Position numbers and translations under genes: made by a program. Below are positions 1 through 9,771 of a DNA stretch of 64,000 nucleotides, one piece after another. The notes beneath the pieces are model-generated. The model saw only the letters and a list, made by a program, of their open reading frames with translations, did no database searches and had not been told where the DNA came from. Every line of letters starts with the position of its first letter. Position 1 is the stretch's first letter. Source of the stretch: Chara braunii (lineage: Eukaryota > Streptophyta > Charophyceae > Charales > Characeae); NCBI GenBank assembly GCA_003427395.1, contig BFEA01000291.1, forward strand, positions 1,005,204 to 1,069,203, written 5' to 3'.

Positions 1-47
<47 letters not shown>
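1..47. repeat. (AG)n microsatellite at window edge
   Basis: Uninterrupted AG dinucleotide run that begins at the window edge, so its full length is unknown. It is followed by purine-rich DNA (GGAGG/GAAGAAG) to about 150 that looks like its decayed continuation. The stretch from 150 to 500 holds no gene I can support. Confidence 0.97.
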
Positions 48-50
<3 letters not shown>

Positions 51-507
51 GAGGGAGGTGGAGGAAGGAGAAGAAGCGAGAGTGAAGAAGAGAAGAGCTA
101 GGATGAAGAGACGAGAAAAAGAAGGGTAGGGGAGCAGAAGATTTGGGTGGCGAGCTGTGTGTGAAACGATGGCGTGGCCATGTCGTCGGGTCGGCTACCG
201 TCCATGGCTGTTCTTCCTTATCTATAGTCCGCCTTATCGTCTCCACCCTCGCTGAGTCCCCTGCTCCTCCTCACCCCTCCCCTCTTCTCCCTAACTGACC
301 TTCCGACGTCAGTATCTTAGAGAGAAGAGGGAATCTTATGGATAGACACAAGATCTGTGTGTCCGGCCGAAGGCTAAACAGGACCGAGCCCTCCTCTATT
401 TTGCGTTTAACTCGTTTATTACGACAAACGCAAATGCATCCATACGTACATACACACATATTTACAATCATGACTTTTTTTGTGAAGTTGTGTATAATGA
501 ACACGAC

Positions 508-511
508 AACA

Positions 512-570
<59 letters not shown>
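508..570. repeat. compound (AC)n(AG)n microsatellite
   Basis: An AC run passes directly into an AG run at about 529. The same CA-next-to-GA arrangement recurs in this window at 8267, 10726, 27242 and 59619, so compound CA/GA arrays are a habit of this genome. Open frames across it encode only Thr-His and Arg-Glu repeats and are not genes. A poly-T run of 26 follows at 786-811. Confidence 0.97.
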
Positions 571-573
<3 letters not shown>

Positions 574-892
574 CGGACAAACAGCGGGCTTACAACCCCG
601 AGCAGCTTTTTGTTTTTGCTTTTTTTTCTTTGTTTCACTTCTTGTCTTGGCTTATTCTCTTTTTTTTTTCTTGTTCTGCTTTTTCTGTCGTAATGAACCC
701 TTCGCGCTCATAACACGTGTGAGCTTGAGCGGGGACGGTCTGTAGGGAGTAGGAGAAATCTTCTTCATTCTTCCTTTTTGTTATCTTTTTTTTTTTTTTT
801 TTTTTTTTTTTCCTTCCCTCTTCCTCCCACGTGTTTGTGATTGCCGCTGGGACTGCTTGTGCATATTGCATTCGTACGGTAAGATCATAGTG

Positions 893-998
893 GCGTCTTC
901 CCCCGAACACAACGCACCCTCATCATGAACGTATTGAATCTGTTTTTCAGGTCCGGTTCAGTCGTAACGAGGATGCGTTATCTTCGGGGAAGACAGTA
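893..998. mobile_element. TA-flanked foldback MITE, subfamily B
   Basis: Inverted arms: the left begins CGTCTTCCCCCGAACACAAC and the right ends with its near complement, closing with GAAGACAGTA. The internal segment contains a GAACGTAT motif shared with copies at 19780, 33777 and 62885. The element is short and noncoding. It fits a MITE; the flanking TA would suit a Tc1/mariner-type target duplication, which is inference. Confidence 0.75.
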
Positions 999-1037
999 GA
1001 TAGAAAAGATGGGAGGAACACAGGTGAGCGTCTGTAT

Positions 1038-1167
1038 GGGCCACGTTCCACTACTCTCGACATGCGCAAAACGAGAGTGAATCTTCCGCTAGAACAAAGA
1101 AAGATACACCGACATAATTTATTTTTTGTCTTTTGTGCATGTCGAGGAGAGTAGTGGAGCGAGGCCC
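1038..1167. repeat. imperfect inverted repeat (foldback)
   Basis: The left arm, around 1038-1070, reads through CCACTACTCTCGACATGC. The right arm, 1131-1167, is its imperfect reverse complement, with a spacer of about 60 bases. It could be a small foldback element or the remnant of an inverted duplication. No other copy is recognised in the window. Confidence 0.6.
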
Positions 1168-1299
1168 TATATCTCGACAGACATTCTCCCGCGAACCCGC
1201 CGAGACCTTATCCAGAAAAGATATTTTTAGATATGAAAAGATATTTTTAGATATGAACTTATTATGGCCATTTATCCGCAGAGCCGCCGAAACCTTATC

Positions 1300-1438
1300 G
1301 GGAAACAATATCCCGATATGACATTCTCCTTCTTTCTCTTCCCCACCCTCCTTCCGTCCCCCCCCCCCGGGAAACAATATCCCGATATGACATTCTCCTT
1401 CTTTCTCTTCCCCACCCTCCTTCCGTCCCCCCCCCCCC
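1300..1438. repeat. two-copy 69-bp tandem duplication
   Basis: The unit starts GGGAAACAATATCCCGATAT, runs through a pyrimidine-rich stretch and ends in poly-C. Copies begin at 1300 and 1369 and are almost identical, so the duplication is recent or an assembly artefact. The preceding motif CCGAAACCTTATC recurs, variously altered, at about 1198, 1286, 1967, 2005 and 2083, and looks like a dispersed short repeat. Confidence 0.85.
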
Positions 1439-1452
1439 TCTCCCCCTCCCTC

Positions 1453-1787
1453 TCATTTTGCGTGTCATCCTTGCACAGGGGGCATGCTAATCTTCTCAAT
1501 GAGTGGGTGGGATAGACACTTGGTGGGCGCCTAAAGGCGAGGAGGAGTATGATTAGACTCCTGATCCTGATGAGACCAGGAGCGCAGGATGCTGAAACGC
1601 GTAGACGATGATGAGCGAACTGGATCAAGAGCTGTTTACATGCTGTTTAAATAATGCGCTGCCTTTTTTTTTTTTTTTTTTTTTTTTGCAGAAATGTTTT
1701 TTCCCCCTTTCGTGTACGAGAGGAACTTGGCCATTTTTCTCGTTACTATTCTGAACCGTTCCAATTTTAACGGATGTCTCGAAGGAC
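1453..1787 (-). pseudogene. U6 snRNA pseudogene interrupted by ~260 bp
   Basis: On the minus strand the 5' part of U6 lies at 1787-1758 (GACATCCG then AAAATTGGAAC). The 3' part lies at 1497-1453, with the conserved GAGAAGATTAGCATG block followed by GGATGACACGCA. Between them sit about 260 bp of unrelated DNA including a poly-T run (1664-1687), and the few bases joining the two parts are missing. U6 is the catalytic spliceosomal RNA made by Pol III. This copy is split and diverged and has no visible upstream promoter, so it is a pseudogene, probably with an inserted retrosequence. Confidence 0.75.
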
Positions 1788-1790
1788 GAT

Positions 1791-1900
1791 TACCAATCTT
1801 CACCCGAATAGAACGCCCGGTAATTATCGCCGTATCTGGGCTGAAAGTTGTGCCAAGTACAGCTATAATGACCGGGCGTTCTATTCGGGTGAAGACGGTA
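1791..1900. mobile_element. TA-flanked foldback MITE, subfamily A
   Basis: The inverted arms CTTCACCCGAATAGAACGCC and its complement face each other, and the right end closes with GAAGACGGTA. The internal AGCTATAATGACC block is shared with copies at 14166-14247 and 43889-43993. It lies directly beside the 5' end of the split U6 pseudogene. Confidence 0.8.
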
Positions 1901-1964
1901 GTAGTATGAACTTTTTTTTTTTTTTTTTTTTTTTTTTAAGTATGAACATTTTTAACTACGGACC

Positions 1965-2034
1965 CTCCGAAACCTTAATCTAGGAAAGATAGTTTTTTTT
2001 TACGGACCCTCCGAAACCTTAATCTAGGAAAGAT
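1965..2034. repeat. ~38-bp tandem duplication
   Basis: ACGGACCCTCCGAAACCTTA continuing to AGGAAAGATAG occurs twice in a row, each followed by a short T run. The core CCGAAACCTTA relates it to the repeated motif seen near 1200, 1290 and 2085. Confidence 0.8.
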
Positions 2035-2109
2035 AGGTTTTTTTTAACTAAGTTATGGTCATGGTCATTATCCCGCAGAGCCGGCGAAACCTTATCCAGA
2101 ACGGATAAG

Positions 2110-2406
2110 GCGCACGTGATGGGTGATAAAAATAAGCAAAGGCAGACTTGAACGAGAGCGCGGGGGTGCTAACGCGCAATCCGCCACGTGGACGGCAGTG
2201 ATGAAATGTGTGCAGGACGGCAGGCGACACGTGGCATGCAAGTGGCAGGCCAGAGCGAGACGAGGTGAAGTGTGGAATGACACCGGGACAAGGAAGGCAA
2301 GATGGGCGGGCCCTGATCCGTCACGTGGAGAAGCAGGGCGGCCCTGACTGGCTGTCTTCAGCCTCTCAAATGACTCATCAGGAGGTTGTACAGAACGTAT
2401 AAATTG
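2110..2406. promoter_or_regulatory. G-box cluster followed by a TATA-like box
   Basis: Four CACGTG cores occur near 2113, 2185, 2228 and 2321, some in the wider form CACGTGGC typical of ABA/bZIP-responsive elements. A TATA-like TATAAATT follows at about 2398. In plants such clusters bind bZIP and bHLH factors. No supported coding region follows within 2.5 kb, so this could be a promoter of an unrecognised transcript, a transposon LTR or coincidence. The minus strand at about 2360-2390 also contains a CTCCTGATGAGTC motif. Confidence 0.35.
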
Positions 2407-2747
2407 AAACTTTTTGGACTTTCTGTGCATTTTTTTTTGGGTATATTTATTACTTAGTACTTACGGATTATACATCTAATATATTTGTTCCCCCCTTCCC
2501 CCCCCCACCCTCTCCTTCCCTCCATACTTGCCCCTGTGCCCCGATTAAACTAAGGATTAGGGTTTAGGGTCTAGGTTTACAGAGTTTTGAGAACTCAAAG
2601 CGAATTTGCAGGGGAAAAAAAAAAAAAAAAAAAGTTCGTAGAAAGAGGCACCGACTGAGTAAAAGAAATAGAAGAAAAGGAGAGGAAGCGCCACCCTCAT
2701 GATTTTGTCACTTTTCTTCGTTTTTTCCCCTTTGTGTTCGAGTGCAA

Positions 2748-2851
2748 GGATTAGGGTTTAGGGTTTAGGTTTAGGTTTTTAGGGTTCAGGTTTAGGGTTT
2801 AGGTTTTTATGGTTTAGGTTTAGGGTTTAGGTTTAGGGTTTAGGTGTGGGG
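2748..2851. repeat. interstitial plant-type telomere-like repeats
   Basis: Degenerate units of TTTAGGG and TTTAGG run through this stretch; a shorter block lies at about 2552-2580. TTTAGGG is the Arabidopsis-type telomere unit used by most plants and many green algae. The copies are degenerate and internal, so this is an interstitial tract and not a chromosome end. 2860-3380 holds nothing else I recognise apart from AT-rich DNA. Confidence 0.85.
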
Positions 2852-3378
2852 TTTCAAACTTCGGATTAGGGTTTGGGCTGCAGGCTTTGAGTTTTTTAAG
2901 AGCTTGGAGATACAGATGTTCAATCTTCAGAACAAGACGACATCAGTATTATATTATTGCGGATTCCGAACATGTGTAATTAGGATAGGATCCGACTATT
3001 GAAATAGGATCAGACTATTCAAGCACCAGTACACCACACATCGGCCCGCGCGTGTCAGCAGGAAACCCGCACCACTACTTCCGAGGCTGCCAATTTTTTT
3101 TTTCAACGGCGCCCCACGCCGCGCAGCCCTTCCGAGTTTTGCTTGTGGCGACAAAAACTTTCTGCTAGGCTGGGGCGGTGTACTTGCGGCTTAAGATAGG
3201 AATCATAGGGATCAGAGCATGTCCTTGCTAATGGTCTGATCCTATCTTTAGAACAAACAAATGTATCACAGTTATCTGATGCTATTTTTTGTTCTTCTCT
3301 TCTTTTTTTTTTCAGAATAAAGGAATTTGTATTAGGGCCTGGTTCCACACCACTTATGAATTCTTACGTTGTAAGGGC

Positions 3379-3382
<4 letters not shown>

Positions 3383-3432
<50 letters not shown>
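3383..3432. repeat. 50-base poly-T run
   Basis: One of the longest T runs in the window, flanked by GGGCGCCC on the left and GGGGGCCCC on the right. It could be a poly(A) tail of a minus-strand retrosequence; the body of any such element is not recognisable. Confidence 0.95.
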
Positions 3433-3435
<3 letters not shown>

Positions 3436-3721
3436 GGGGCCCCTGGTGGGCCTGGGGGTATAAATCACCACGACCTTTTTTTTACCTCCCCCGACCTTAA
3501 GGAAATGCTCTCTGTTGGCCCGCCATTTCATCTCAGGTGAGGAGGGCCGGGTGTCATGACCTCGACCTGTCGGGAAATCCGTAGGGTCCCACCCGTACAT
3601 TTCTTGTCACCTCCTGCGGCTCCCTACGAAGACAGATGTATAGTAGAGACTAGAGTCCATAAAGGTAGAAACCCCAGAGCCTTTTCCTCGAATCGCGTGC
3701 ATTCAGCAACAGGGGCTCAGT

Positions 3722-3775
3722 GGGGATTTTACTCAGAGTAAAATCCCCAGAGTAAAATCCCAGAGTAAATCCCCA
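3722..3775. repeat. palindrome plus short tandem AGAGTAAAATCCCC units
   Basis: GGGGATTTTACTC at 3722 pairs with the next unit to give a nearly perfect 27-base palindrome. Further AGAGTAAATCCCC-type units continue in tandem. This is noncoding, with no recognised role. Confidence 0.8.
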
Positions 3776-3949
3776 GAGCTTTTTGAACTTTTGCTCGTCC
3801 GCTAGCAGAAGCTCAAAAAAGGTCAAAAGCTCAAAAAGGTACAATCCCAGAGTGCTGGCATATTGGCATATTGGTGGGCCTGTAGGCTTGAAGAGTATGT
3901 CTCAGCAATGTGGGGTCACGACGATCCATAATCTATGATGAGGCTTTAG

Positions 3950-4262
3950 AAGCACAGCAATCTTTTAGAGTCTGCAAGGCTTCGTGGGGGCAGGCTTGGG
4001 GCCAGGTTGGAGGCAGGCTCAGCCGAACGACAGCAACTTTTTGAAGTCTGAAAGACTCGGTGGCAGGGTTGGTGGCAGGGTTGGTGGCAAGCTTGGGGGA
4101 AGTCTTGGGGGCAGGCTTGGAGGCAGGCTCCAGGGTCTTATCATCAGCACCACAGCAATCTTTTAGAGTCTGCAAGGCTCGGTGGCCGGCTTGGCGGCAG
4201 GCTTGATGGAAGGCTTGGGGGAAGCCTTGGGGCAGGCTTGGGGTCAGGCTTGGGGGCATTGG
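3950..4262. repeat. GGCTTGGGGGCA-type minisatellite
   Basis: Short G-rich units of roughly 12 bases (GGCTTGGGGGCA and variants) fill the stretch. A longer block, CAGCAATCTTTTAGAGTCTGC, appears at about 3956 and 4153, with a diverged copy at 4030, giving a higher-order period near 100-200 bp. Both strands stay open because of the repeat, but the Pro/Ala-rich frames show no domain and are rejected as genes. Confidence 0.85.
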
Positions 4263-4269
4263 AGGAAGG

Positions 4270-5100
4270 GTCTAGGGTGTTATAATCCGAACCTTTGGTA
4301 GGTCCAGTGGACATCTCCAAAACAGAGAAGAAGAGGGAACAAGTCTGAACGTGCATCCCAGGCCCAGTGGTCAGGATCCTGCAGCAAATCTCCACCAACC
4401 CCGTAAAGTACCTAGGTGGGTGCTTTTTTTCAATTATACCCTTGGTAAACCTTCTGCTTTGCAGTCCCCTGGCTACCAGGTCTTTATTTTGGGGTTGCAG
4501 GCGAGCAGAGGGGGCCTACCAATCCTTTTTGTAGGTTGGGTTGATGATTCTTTTACTTGCGACCCCATTTTGGGGGTCTTCGAGGCAATCAATGTGATGA
4601 TGGTCTGCAAGGAGAAGGAGGCGAGCTGCAGGACATTGTTTGCGGACATGGTAGTTTACTGGTTTATTGAATTTTTCATATTTTTATATTTTTATGACAA
4701 CTTTACGTGATTGCCTTTTTGTCACGATAGTACATATTATGATAAAAGGACTCGTAGGAGTCGTAGGATGAAGCAAGTACAATTCACAAAGAGAAAATAT
4801 AAATACCACATTGAGGGGAAGTACCAAATCTTTTTTTTTTCCTTTTTTTTGAGGGGAAGTACCAAATCAGTTTCCCAACTTTTCCAATTATAGTCGAATG
4901 CTGACATGTATTATGTTGATTGGTGTACAACCCTAAACCCTAATATACTGGTGGTGAGGATAGCACTCCAATCAATAGACCAATATATCTGTCCTGAGGA
5001 TAGTTATACACCACCAATATACCAGGACAAATGGCTGCCAGTGAAAAAAGGATAGGGCTATACAGTGCATACACCCCTTTACTCCCCCCCCTCTCCCCCA
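4270..5100. other. no recognised gene
   Basis: A plus-strand open frame of 119 codons (4351-4710) has no domain or motif I can name. Its C-terminal part is hydrophobic because of AT-rich DNA. The sequence GAGGGGAAGTACCAAATC is repeated at about 4813 and 4852 around a T-rich stretch. Nothing here is supported as functional. Confidence 0.4.
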
Positions 5101-5106
5101 CCGCCC

Positions 5107-5107
<1 letters not shown>

Positions 5108-5146
<39 letters not shown>
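5108..5146. repeat. 39-base poly-C tract
   Basis: Pure C run on the plus strand. Such tracts can form i-motif on the C strand and G-quadruplex on the G strand. Similar runs occur at 18607-18632, 20112-20180 and 63077-63102. Length is likely to be inaccurate in short-read assembly. Confidence 0.95.
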
Positions 5147-5148
<2 letters not shown>

Positions 5149-5280
5149 GAGTCAGTGTGTCTGCAGTATAGGCAGGTACACAAAAAGCAAATCCAGATCT
5201 TGGAGGACATGCTTCCATGTAAGCAACTTCCCATCGTCTCTGCCACACCCTGTGGCAATGTCGTCGGTGTGTGACTTTCA

Positions 5281-5308
5281 CTCACACCCACACGCACCCA
5301 CACACGCG

Positions 5309-5363
<55 letters not shown>
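5281..5363. repeat. (CA)n array containing a (CG)n core
   Basis: CACACCCACACGCACC leads into CGCGCGCGCG and then a long CA run. Alternating purine-pyrimidine tracts of this type are classic Z-DNA-prone sequence. A similar CG core within CA repeats is present at 27267-27280. From 5370 to 6350 I see only a poly-A run (about 5632-5658) and no gene. Confidence 0.95.
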
Positions 5364-5367
<4 letters not shown>

Positions 5368-6353
5368 CAAACCATAGCCTCTGCTGCTACTCGATGAAGG
5401 GTGGGGGACGATGAGAAAGGGAGGCACAGCTACTGGCAGGTCTAGGTCTTTGTGTTAGCCAGACCCCCACTGGCGGCCCCAACCCTATACCCTAACCATT
5501 AGGGGCAAGGGGCATCATGAAATCTCCCCTTCACAGAGAGAGGAAACTATGCTTGCAGGGGTCCCCTCTAGATAGTCTTAGGAGTAGGTAGTGGAAGGTA
5601 AAGAAACAGAAGTTGAGGGAAGAATATAGGGAAAAAAAAAAAAAAAAAAAAAAAAAAACATTTTTATGACCTCGGTCCCATTGTTTTTCAGAGAATTTTT
5701 TCGTTCTTCCTTTTTTCTGCCTTCTTTTCTTTTCAGACCCCCCCTGTTTTTTGTTGTTGTGACTCTTTTTGGGCATCCGTTGTTAATTTTGAAAAGTTAG
5801 CACCTCCCTGTGGCCCCCAGTTACAATGTCTCTTCCTGACAACAGTGACAGTCGCGGGCAGACCCAGTCGAAAGCAAGCCCCCGCTGACTGAGGAACGAA
5901 GGGATCTGGGCCGCGGTATACCTGCGAGTTACGAGAAGTGACGCCTAATAGGGCCCCTAGTAAAATTGGACTGCCGGAAGAGAGGCTTAGTGGGAGTAAT
6001 TGGTAGAGAGCGAAACATGGGCGGCGTTAGCAGATAGCCGCTGGCCAGTACCTTGGGAGTAATGTAAGAGGGAGGGATGAACCAGGTGGGAAGCGCAAGG
6101 AAGGGGACTATTTAACCCTAAACCGAAACGAAAGTGTTCATACTCTTCGTTCGAAGGAGCAGATTATTGCGCAACGAAGCGTTTGCTTTGTCCGTAATAA
6201 TCTACTGCTTTGAAGACGACGTTGGGCTGCGGTCACACTATACACCGTGGTCTTGGTAGTGCTAGCGAAGTAACTGTGGTGCCAAGTAGTCTTTGTTGAA
6301 AGAAGCGCTGCGCTGCTTCGTATTAAGCCTGCCACTGAGTCAATTGCTTGGCC

Positions 6354-6437
6354 ATGTCCACCTCGGGGGAGTATGTCCCATCGATGGATGAGATGCTGCA
6401 TGACGAAGGGTTCCTCCCTGATAGGGATAACGGCACG
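6354..6437 (+). CDS. possible first coding exon, unknown protein
   Basis: An ATG at 6354 opens 28 codons (start MSTSGEYVPSMDEM, acidic) that run exactly to a consensus splice donor ACG|GTAAGT at 6438. Upstream lies TATTTAACCCTAAACC near 6110, which could serve as a core promoter. The peptide matches no family I can name. A short acidic N-terminus of this kind could belong to a transposon protein or a host gene. No downstream exon is recognised in 6438-7860, so this rests on start, codon run and donor only. Confidence 0.3.
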
Positions 6438-7860
6438 GTAAGTTCTGGATCAGAGGGATTCGCCTCATTCAGGTTTTCTTGTCTTCCCCTGTTTTTCGTT
6501 CCCTTTTTATCTGATTGCGCGTTTCTTTCTTTCTTTCTCTCCCCTTTTTTTTGTTCTTCCAATCCCGTTACCTGGTGTGTGTATACTAGACCACATGTGC
6601 GAATTTGGATTGGCGTGCTTCATGAAGCTTCTCCTCTGATGAGCTGTGTTAACTTTTAAGTGGTAAACAGCGAAAAGTTGGCTTTAGGGACTTAGCCACG
6701 AATCCCCAGCCGCTCAAATCCCGCGCTCTCCGATCTTCATTACCTTAACCCTCGTGGTAATATGGTATGATGCACTATGGAGGTGGTGTTTAGTCCACAC
6801 ACACCTACCCACGTAAGTATTGGAAAAAAAAAAAAAAAAAAAACTTTTTTTTTTTTTTTTAATATTTAAACATCGGTTGTTTTGTGCATTGTATATTGCT
6901 GGGATTGGTATTCTTGGGGTGGGTATTTTGATGATGGGTTGGTGCCTAGGAGCTTCTGTGTCGCAAAGAGCGTCCGAAGCGGAGTAAGTGCACATGTGGA
7001 GGTTCAGCGAGCTGATCAGCCGCGTGTTTTCAGTGGGGTTGAAGACTGCGTTGTCTATGCTGATACCGCAAGAAGTGCAGAGACAAGGGGATGCGAGGGA
7101 GGGTAGGCGGGCGGGCTGTTTCGCTATATTGTGGTGGGGTGTATGGTGTGAGAGCGAGGATGTAGGATGGGTTATATGACGGTGAAAACGGTGAGAGATG
7201 GTTCCTGATGGCCGTCCGTATGGGATTTTCAACCGGTGCTTTTACGTCGTTCGGTGTGCTTCGTAGCCTTAAACATCTACGTTGTTTTCTAGGCGATGAT
7301 GGGGATCTTGTTTCTTTCATGATATCCAGTATGAGCTGCGACAGAGGAAGGGAAAGAGAGACGGATTTGGTACAACTGTGCACATTACCACTGATGCAGA
7401 ACTCGAGGATGGGTTAGATTGGCGGGAGCTTTTAAAGATCGGGTGAAATCCTATAACTGTTGGCTCGCGGATACCGTGTTTTTGCGAAGCTATTGATCTT
7501 GATAAGAAGTCTGTGGCTAATTGGTTTGCAGCCTTGTGTTGTGGAACAGTGTGCTTAATGCTGCGGTTGTAACGTACGTGTTTTTTTTTTCTTCTTTTTT
7601 TACCTGTTATAATCTTTCTAGAATCTAAATAAATTCGTGAGTCTCCAGTATCAAGTTAAGGAGGTCTGTCAACTAGCACTGCAGGAGGTGTGTTTAAAAT
7701 TTAAATATTAAAAGAAAAAAAAAAAAAAGGTTAAGGTCCGTCATTTCATGTGAGTGGTCCGGTGGGCCTTGACAGTCATCAGAGGAGTGACTGTGTTCTC
7801 AATCTTCTGATCCTTTGAATCTTCTGGTCCGTCATTTCATGTATCTTCCACCCGAGTCCT
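6438..7860. other. no recognised gene; poly-A/poly-T junction
   Basis: This stretch contains an A run followed directly by a T run at about 6822-6860, and moderately GC-rich unique DNA. Several open frames exist on both strands, but none shows a domain, splice-bounded structure or family motif I can name. A poly-T run of 33 closes it at 7865-7897. Confidence 0.4.
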
Positions 7861-7863
7861 ATG

Positions 7864-7902
<39 letters not shown>

Positions 7903-7911
7903 GTTGCTCCA

Positions 7912-7962
7912 GTCTATTGGTGGGGAGCCACACCTGCTGGAAAATGGGTCCAGCTCATCCTA
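7912..7962. repeat. dispersed repeat R (CTATTGGTGGGGAGC family), partial
   Basis: CTATTGGTGGGGAGC, then CACCTGCTG, then GGGTCCAGC. The same ordered blocks recur at 43997-44100, 44666-44775 and 55083-55130. A poly-T run adjoins it here and another adjoins the 44.0-kb copy, suggesting a minus-strand retroposon with an A tail. No tRNA or 7SL origin is evident. Confidence 0.65.
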
Positions 7963-8263
7963 TGGTTTGTACACATGCAATCTGGTGTGGAGCTGATAAC
8001 TGGTGTTAATTAGTACACAGAAACATCACACACACAAACCTTGTGACACTGTTAGGTAAGTTGCCTTCTGCCGTTTACCATCGTTTTTATAGATTGAAAA
8101 AACTACCGTCGTTTTTATAGATTGAAAAAACTATGTATATATATTTGTGTAAGTGTGCCGCTTCGGCGGCAGACGGGTGTGTGGGCAATTCCCGGGGAAC
8201 CTTGCACCTTCAGTTATATTGCTCATCTATACTTTCTTTGTTTATGGATGGTTTGTGATGGTA

Positions 8264-8266
<3 letters not shown>

Positions 8267-8322
<56 letters not shown>

Positions 8323-8339
8323 GGGATGTTGAAAAACAC

Positions 8340-8392
<53 letters not shown>

Positions 8393-8396
8393 AACA
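8267..8396. repeat. compound (GA)n ... (CA)n microsatellite
   Basis: A GA run at 8267-8318, a short unique spacer, then a CA run at 8338-8396. Just upstream, a 25-base unit ACCGTCGTTTTTATAGATTG is tandemly duplicated at about 8082-8131. 8400-8890 carries no recognised gene. Confidence 0.96.
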
Positions 8397-8919
8397 CGAG
8401 CTGAGGGGGCTTTTGTCACGGGTGAGGACCGAGTTTTCTTGGACTAGCGTGGGTGCAGTTGAAGGGTTTTTGCCAGTGGAGCTCCTGATGCCAAACAAAC
8501 CCTACGATGCCTCCATCCATTTTGTGGTGTGCTGCTTTTCTGGCCAATTGGGTAGAGGCAGTGCTTATCCGTACGGCGTACGTATGGTAGGACAGTCCGA
8601 CCTTTCCTTTGGGATGCATTTTTGTTGATTGAAATTTTGTTTATGCCAACTTCATTGGTTTAGGATATACTGACCTATGATTGTCTCTGGCTATTGAGTG
8701 CAGGTTGGCGAGTATCGTGTCTTGCTGAGCACTTTTTAATATGCGCAAGCGTGGCCTTTAGGGCAGATGGGTATGTGGGCAGTTGGCGGCAACCACACAA
8801 GCATGGCCAGAGACAAAGTCAAGGCCACTGATGTCTTACCTGTGTTGCAATCAAGCCATGTAACAGTTGTGTTTTCTTCAAGAACAGGGGTGTTACATGC
8901 TGCGCCTGCAACAGGCTGC

Positions 8920-9160
8920 ACGGGCCATTTTCAGGCCCGTGTCGTTTTCAGCCTGAAAGCCTGAAAACGAGGGCCTACAGACCCCGTGTTGTTTTCAGGC
9001 TTTTGCAGGCCCCGTGTCGTTTCAGCCCGAAAGCCTGAAAACGAGGGCCTACAGGCCCTGTGTCGTTTCAGGCTAAATCAGGGCCTTTCCGGCCCTGAGT
9101 ATTTTCAGCCTGAAACTGAGGGCCATTTTCAGGCCCTCATCAGTTCGACCTGCCCTGAAA
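8920..9160. repeat. palindromic GGCC/CAGGC-rich tandem array
   Basis: Units built from AGCCTGAAAACGAGGGCCTA and GTGTCGTTTTCAGGC alternate in both orientations, so each unit can fold on itself and on its neighbours. Two clear copies lie at about 8935-8985 and 9000-9053, with decayed copies to 9160. It ends just before a TATATAAG box at about 9292, so it may be the upstream part of an unidentified element or promoter. Confidence 0.8.
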
Positions 9161-9199
9161 CTCAGGCACCAGACCAGGGTTTTAGCTCAGGCCATTTTT

Positions 9200-9695
9200 G
9201 GCCTATTTTAAAGACAACCTTCGTTTGAGCTTCAACCCCAGGGTCTGGCACGTTTTGGCATTGGCAAGAGCAGCCTCCTGGATGGGCCAGCACTATATAA
9301 GACTGGCCCGCCCTGCCGGCTGCAGGTAGTGGGGAGGCCGCTCCTAGGTACTTCCCAGGCACTTCACGTGGAGGCAGGAGGCAGTCAGTAGTCTTCAGAA
9401 TTCAGCATCAGCACTCTGGAGCGCTGCAGGAGTAGTAGTAGTAGCGTTAGCAGTAGTCTTCAGCGCTGGGCGCCATAGATAGAGTAGTACTAGAGAGAGA
9501 GAGATTGGGCGGAGGCCAGGGATACTTACCTGCAGCGCCGTTGCTCCAGCTTCGTCTTCGAGGTACCTGCAGCACAGTGCCATCTTCACAGGTTAGCACC
9601 TGCTATACGAGAGAGAGAGAGTTCTCCTTCTTCCTCTTCTCAGTCCACCATCTTCCTCTCACCCTCTCACCATCTGACTTCACTGCATCAGCAGA

Positions 9696-9699
<4 letters not shown>
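9200..9699. other. possible promoter or LTR-like stretch, no gene recognised
   Basis: CACTATATAAGAC at about 9290 resembles a plant TATA box. It is followed by CAG/TAG-rich DNA and short GAGAGAGA blocks. GGATACTTACCTGCAG at 9522 is a perfect splice donor on the minus strand (CAG|GTAAGTATCC), almost identical to a plus-strand donor at 15548. No protein family is recognised in the adjoining frames. Confidence 0.3.

Positions 9700-9766
<67 letters not shown>
9700..9766. repeat. (GA)n microsatellite
   Basis: Pure GA run of about 67 bases. It lies immediately before the 394-bp segment that reappears at 11388, where only a remnant (GGATAGAG) precedes the copy. Confidence 0.97.

Positions 9767-9771
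<5 letters not shown>

Noticed and set aside
338-745. 135-codon open frame through the (CA)n/(GA)n array
   Set aside because: It stays open because dinucleotide repeats lack stops; the protein is Thr-His and Arg-Glu repeats with no domain. The same reasoning removes frames at 8122, 9505, 10591, 46754, 51345 and 52871.
1565-1625. CTGATGAG ... GAAACGCG looked like another hammerhead core
   Set aside because: The bases between the two cores do not form a stem II, and the nearby CTCCTG/CAGGAG and ATCCTG/CAGGAT pairings compete. Only the words match.
3933-4398. Pro/Ala-rich open frames in the GGCTTGGGGGCA minisatellite
   Set aside because: Long open frames on both strands arise from the 12-bp repeat; no start context, domain or splice signals.
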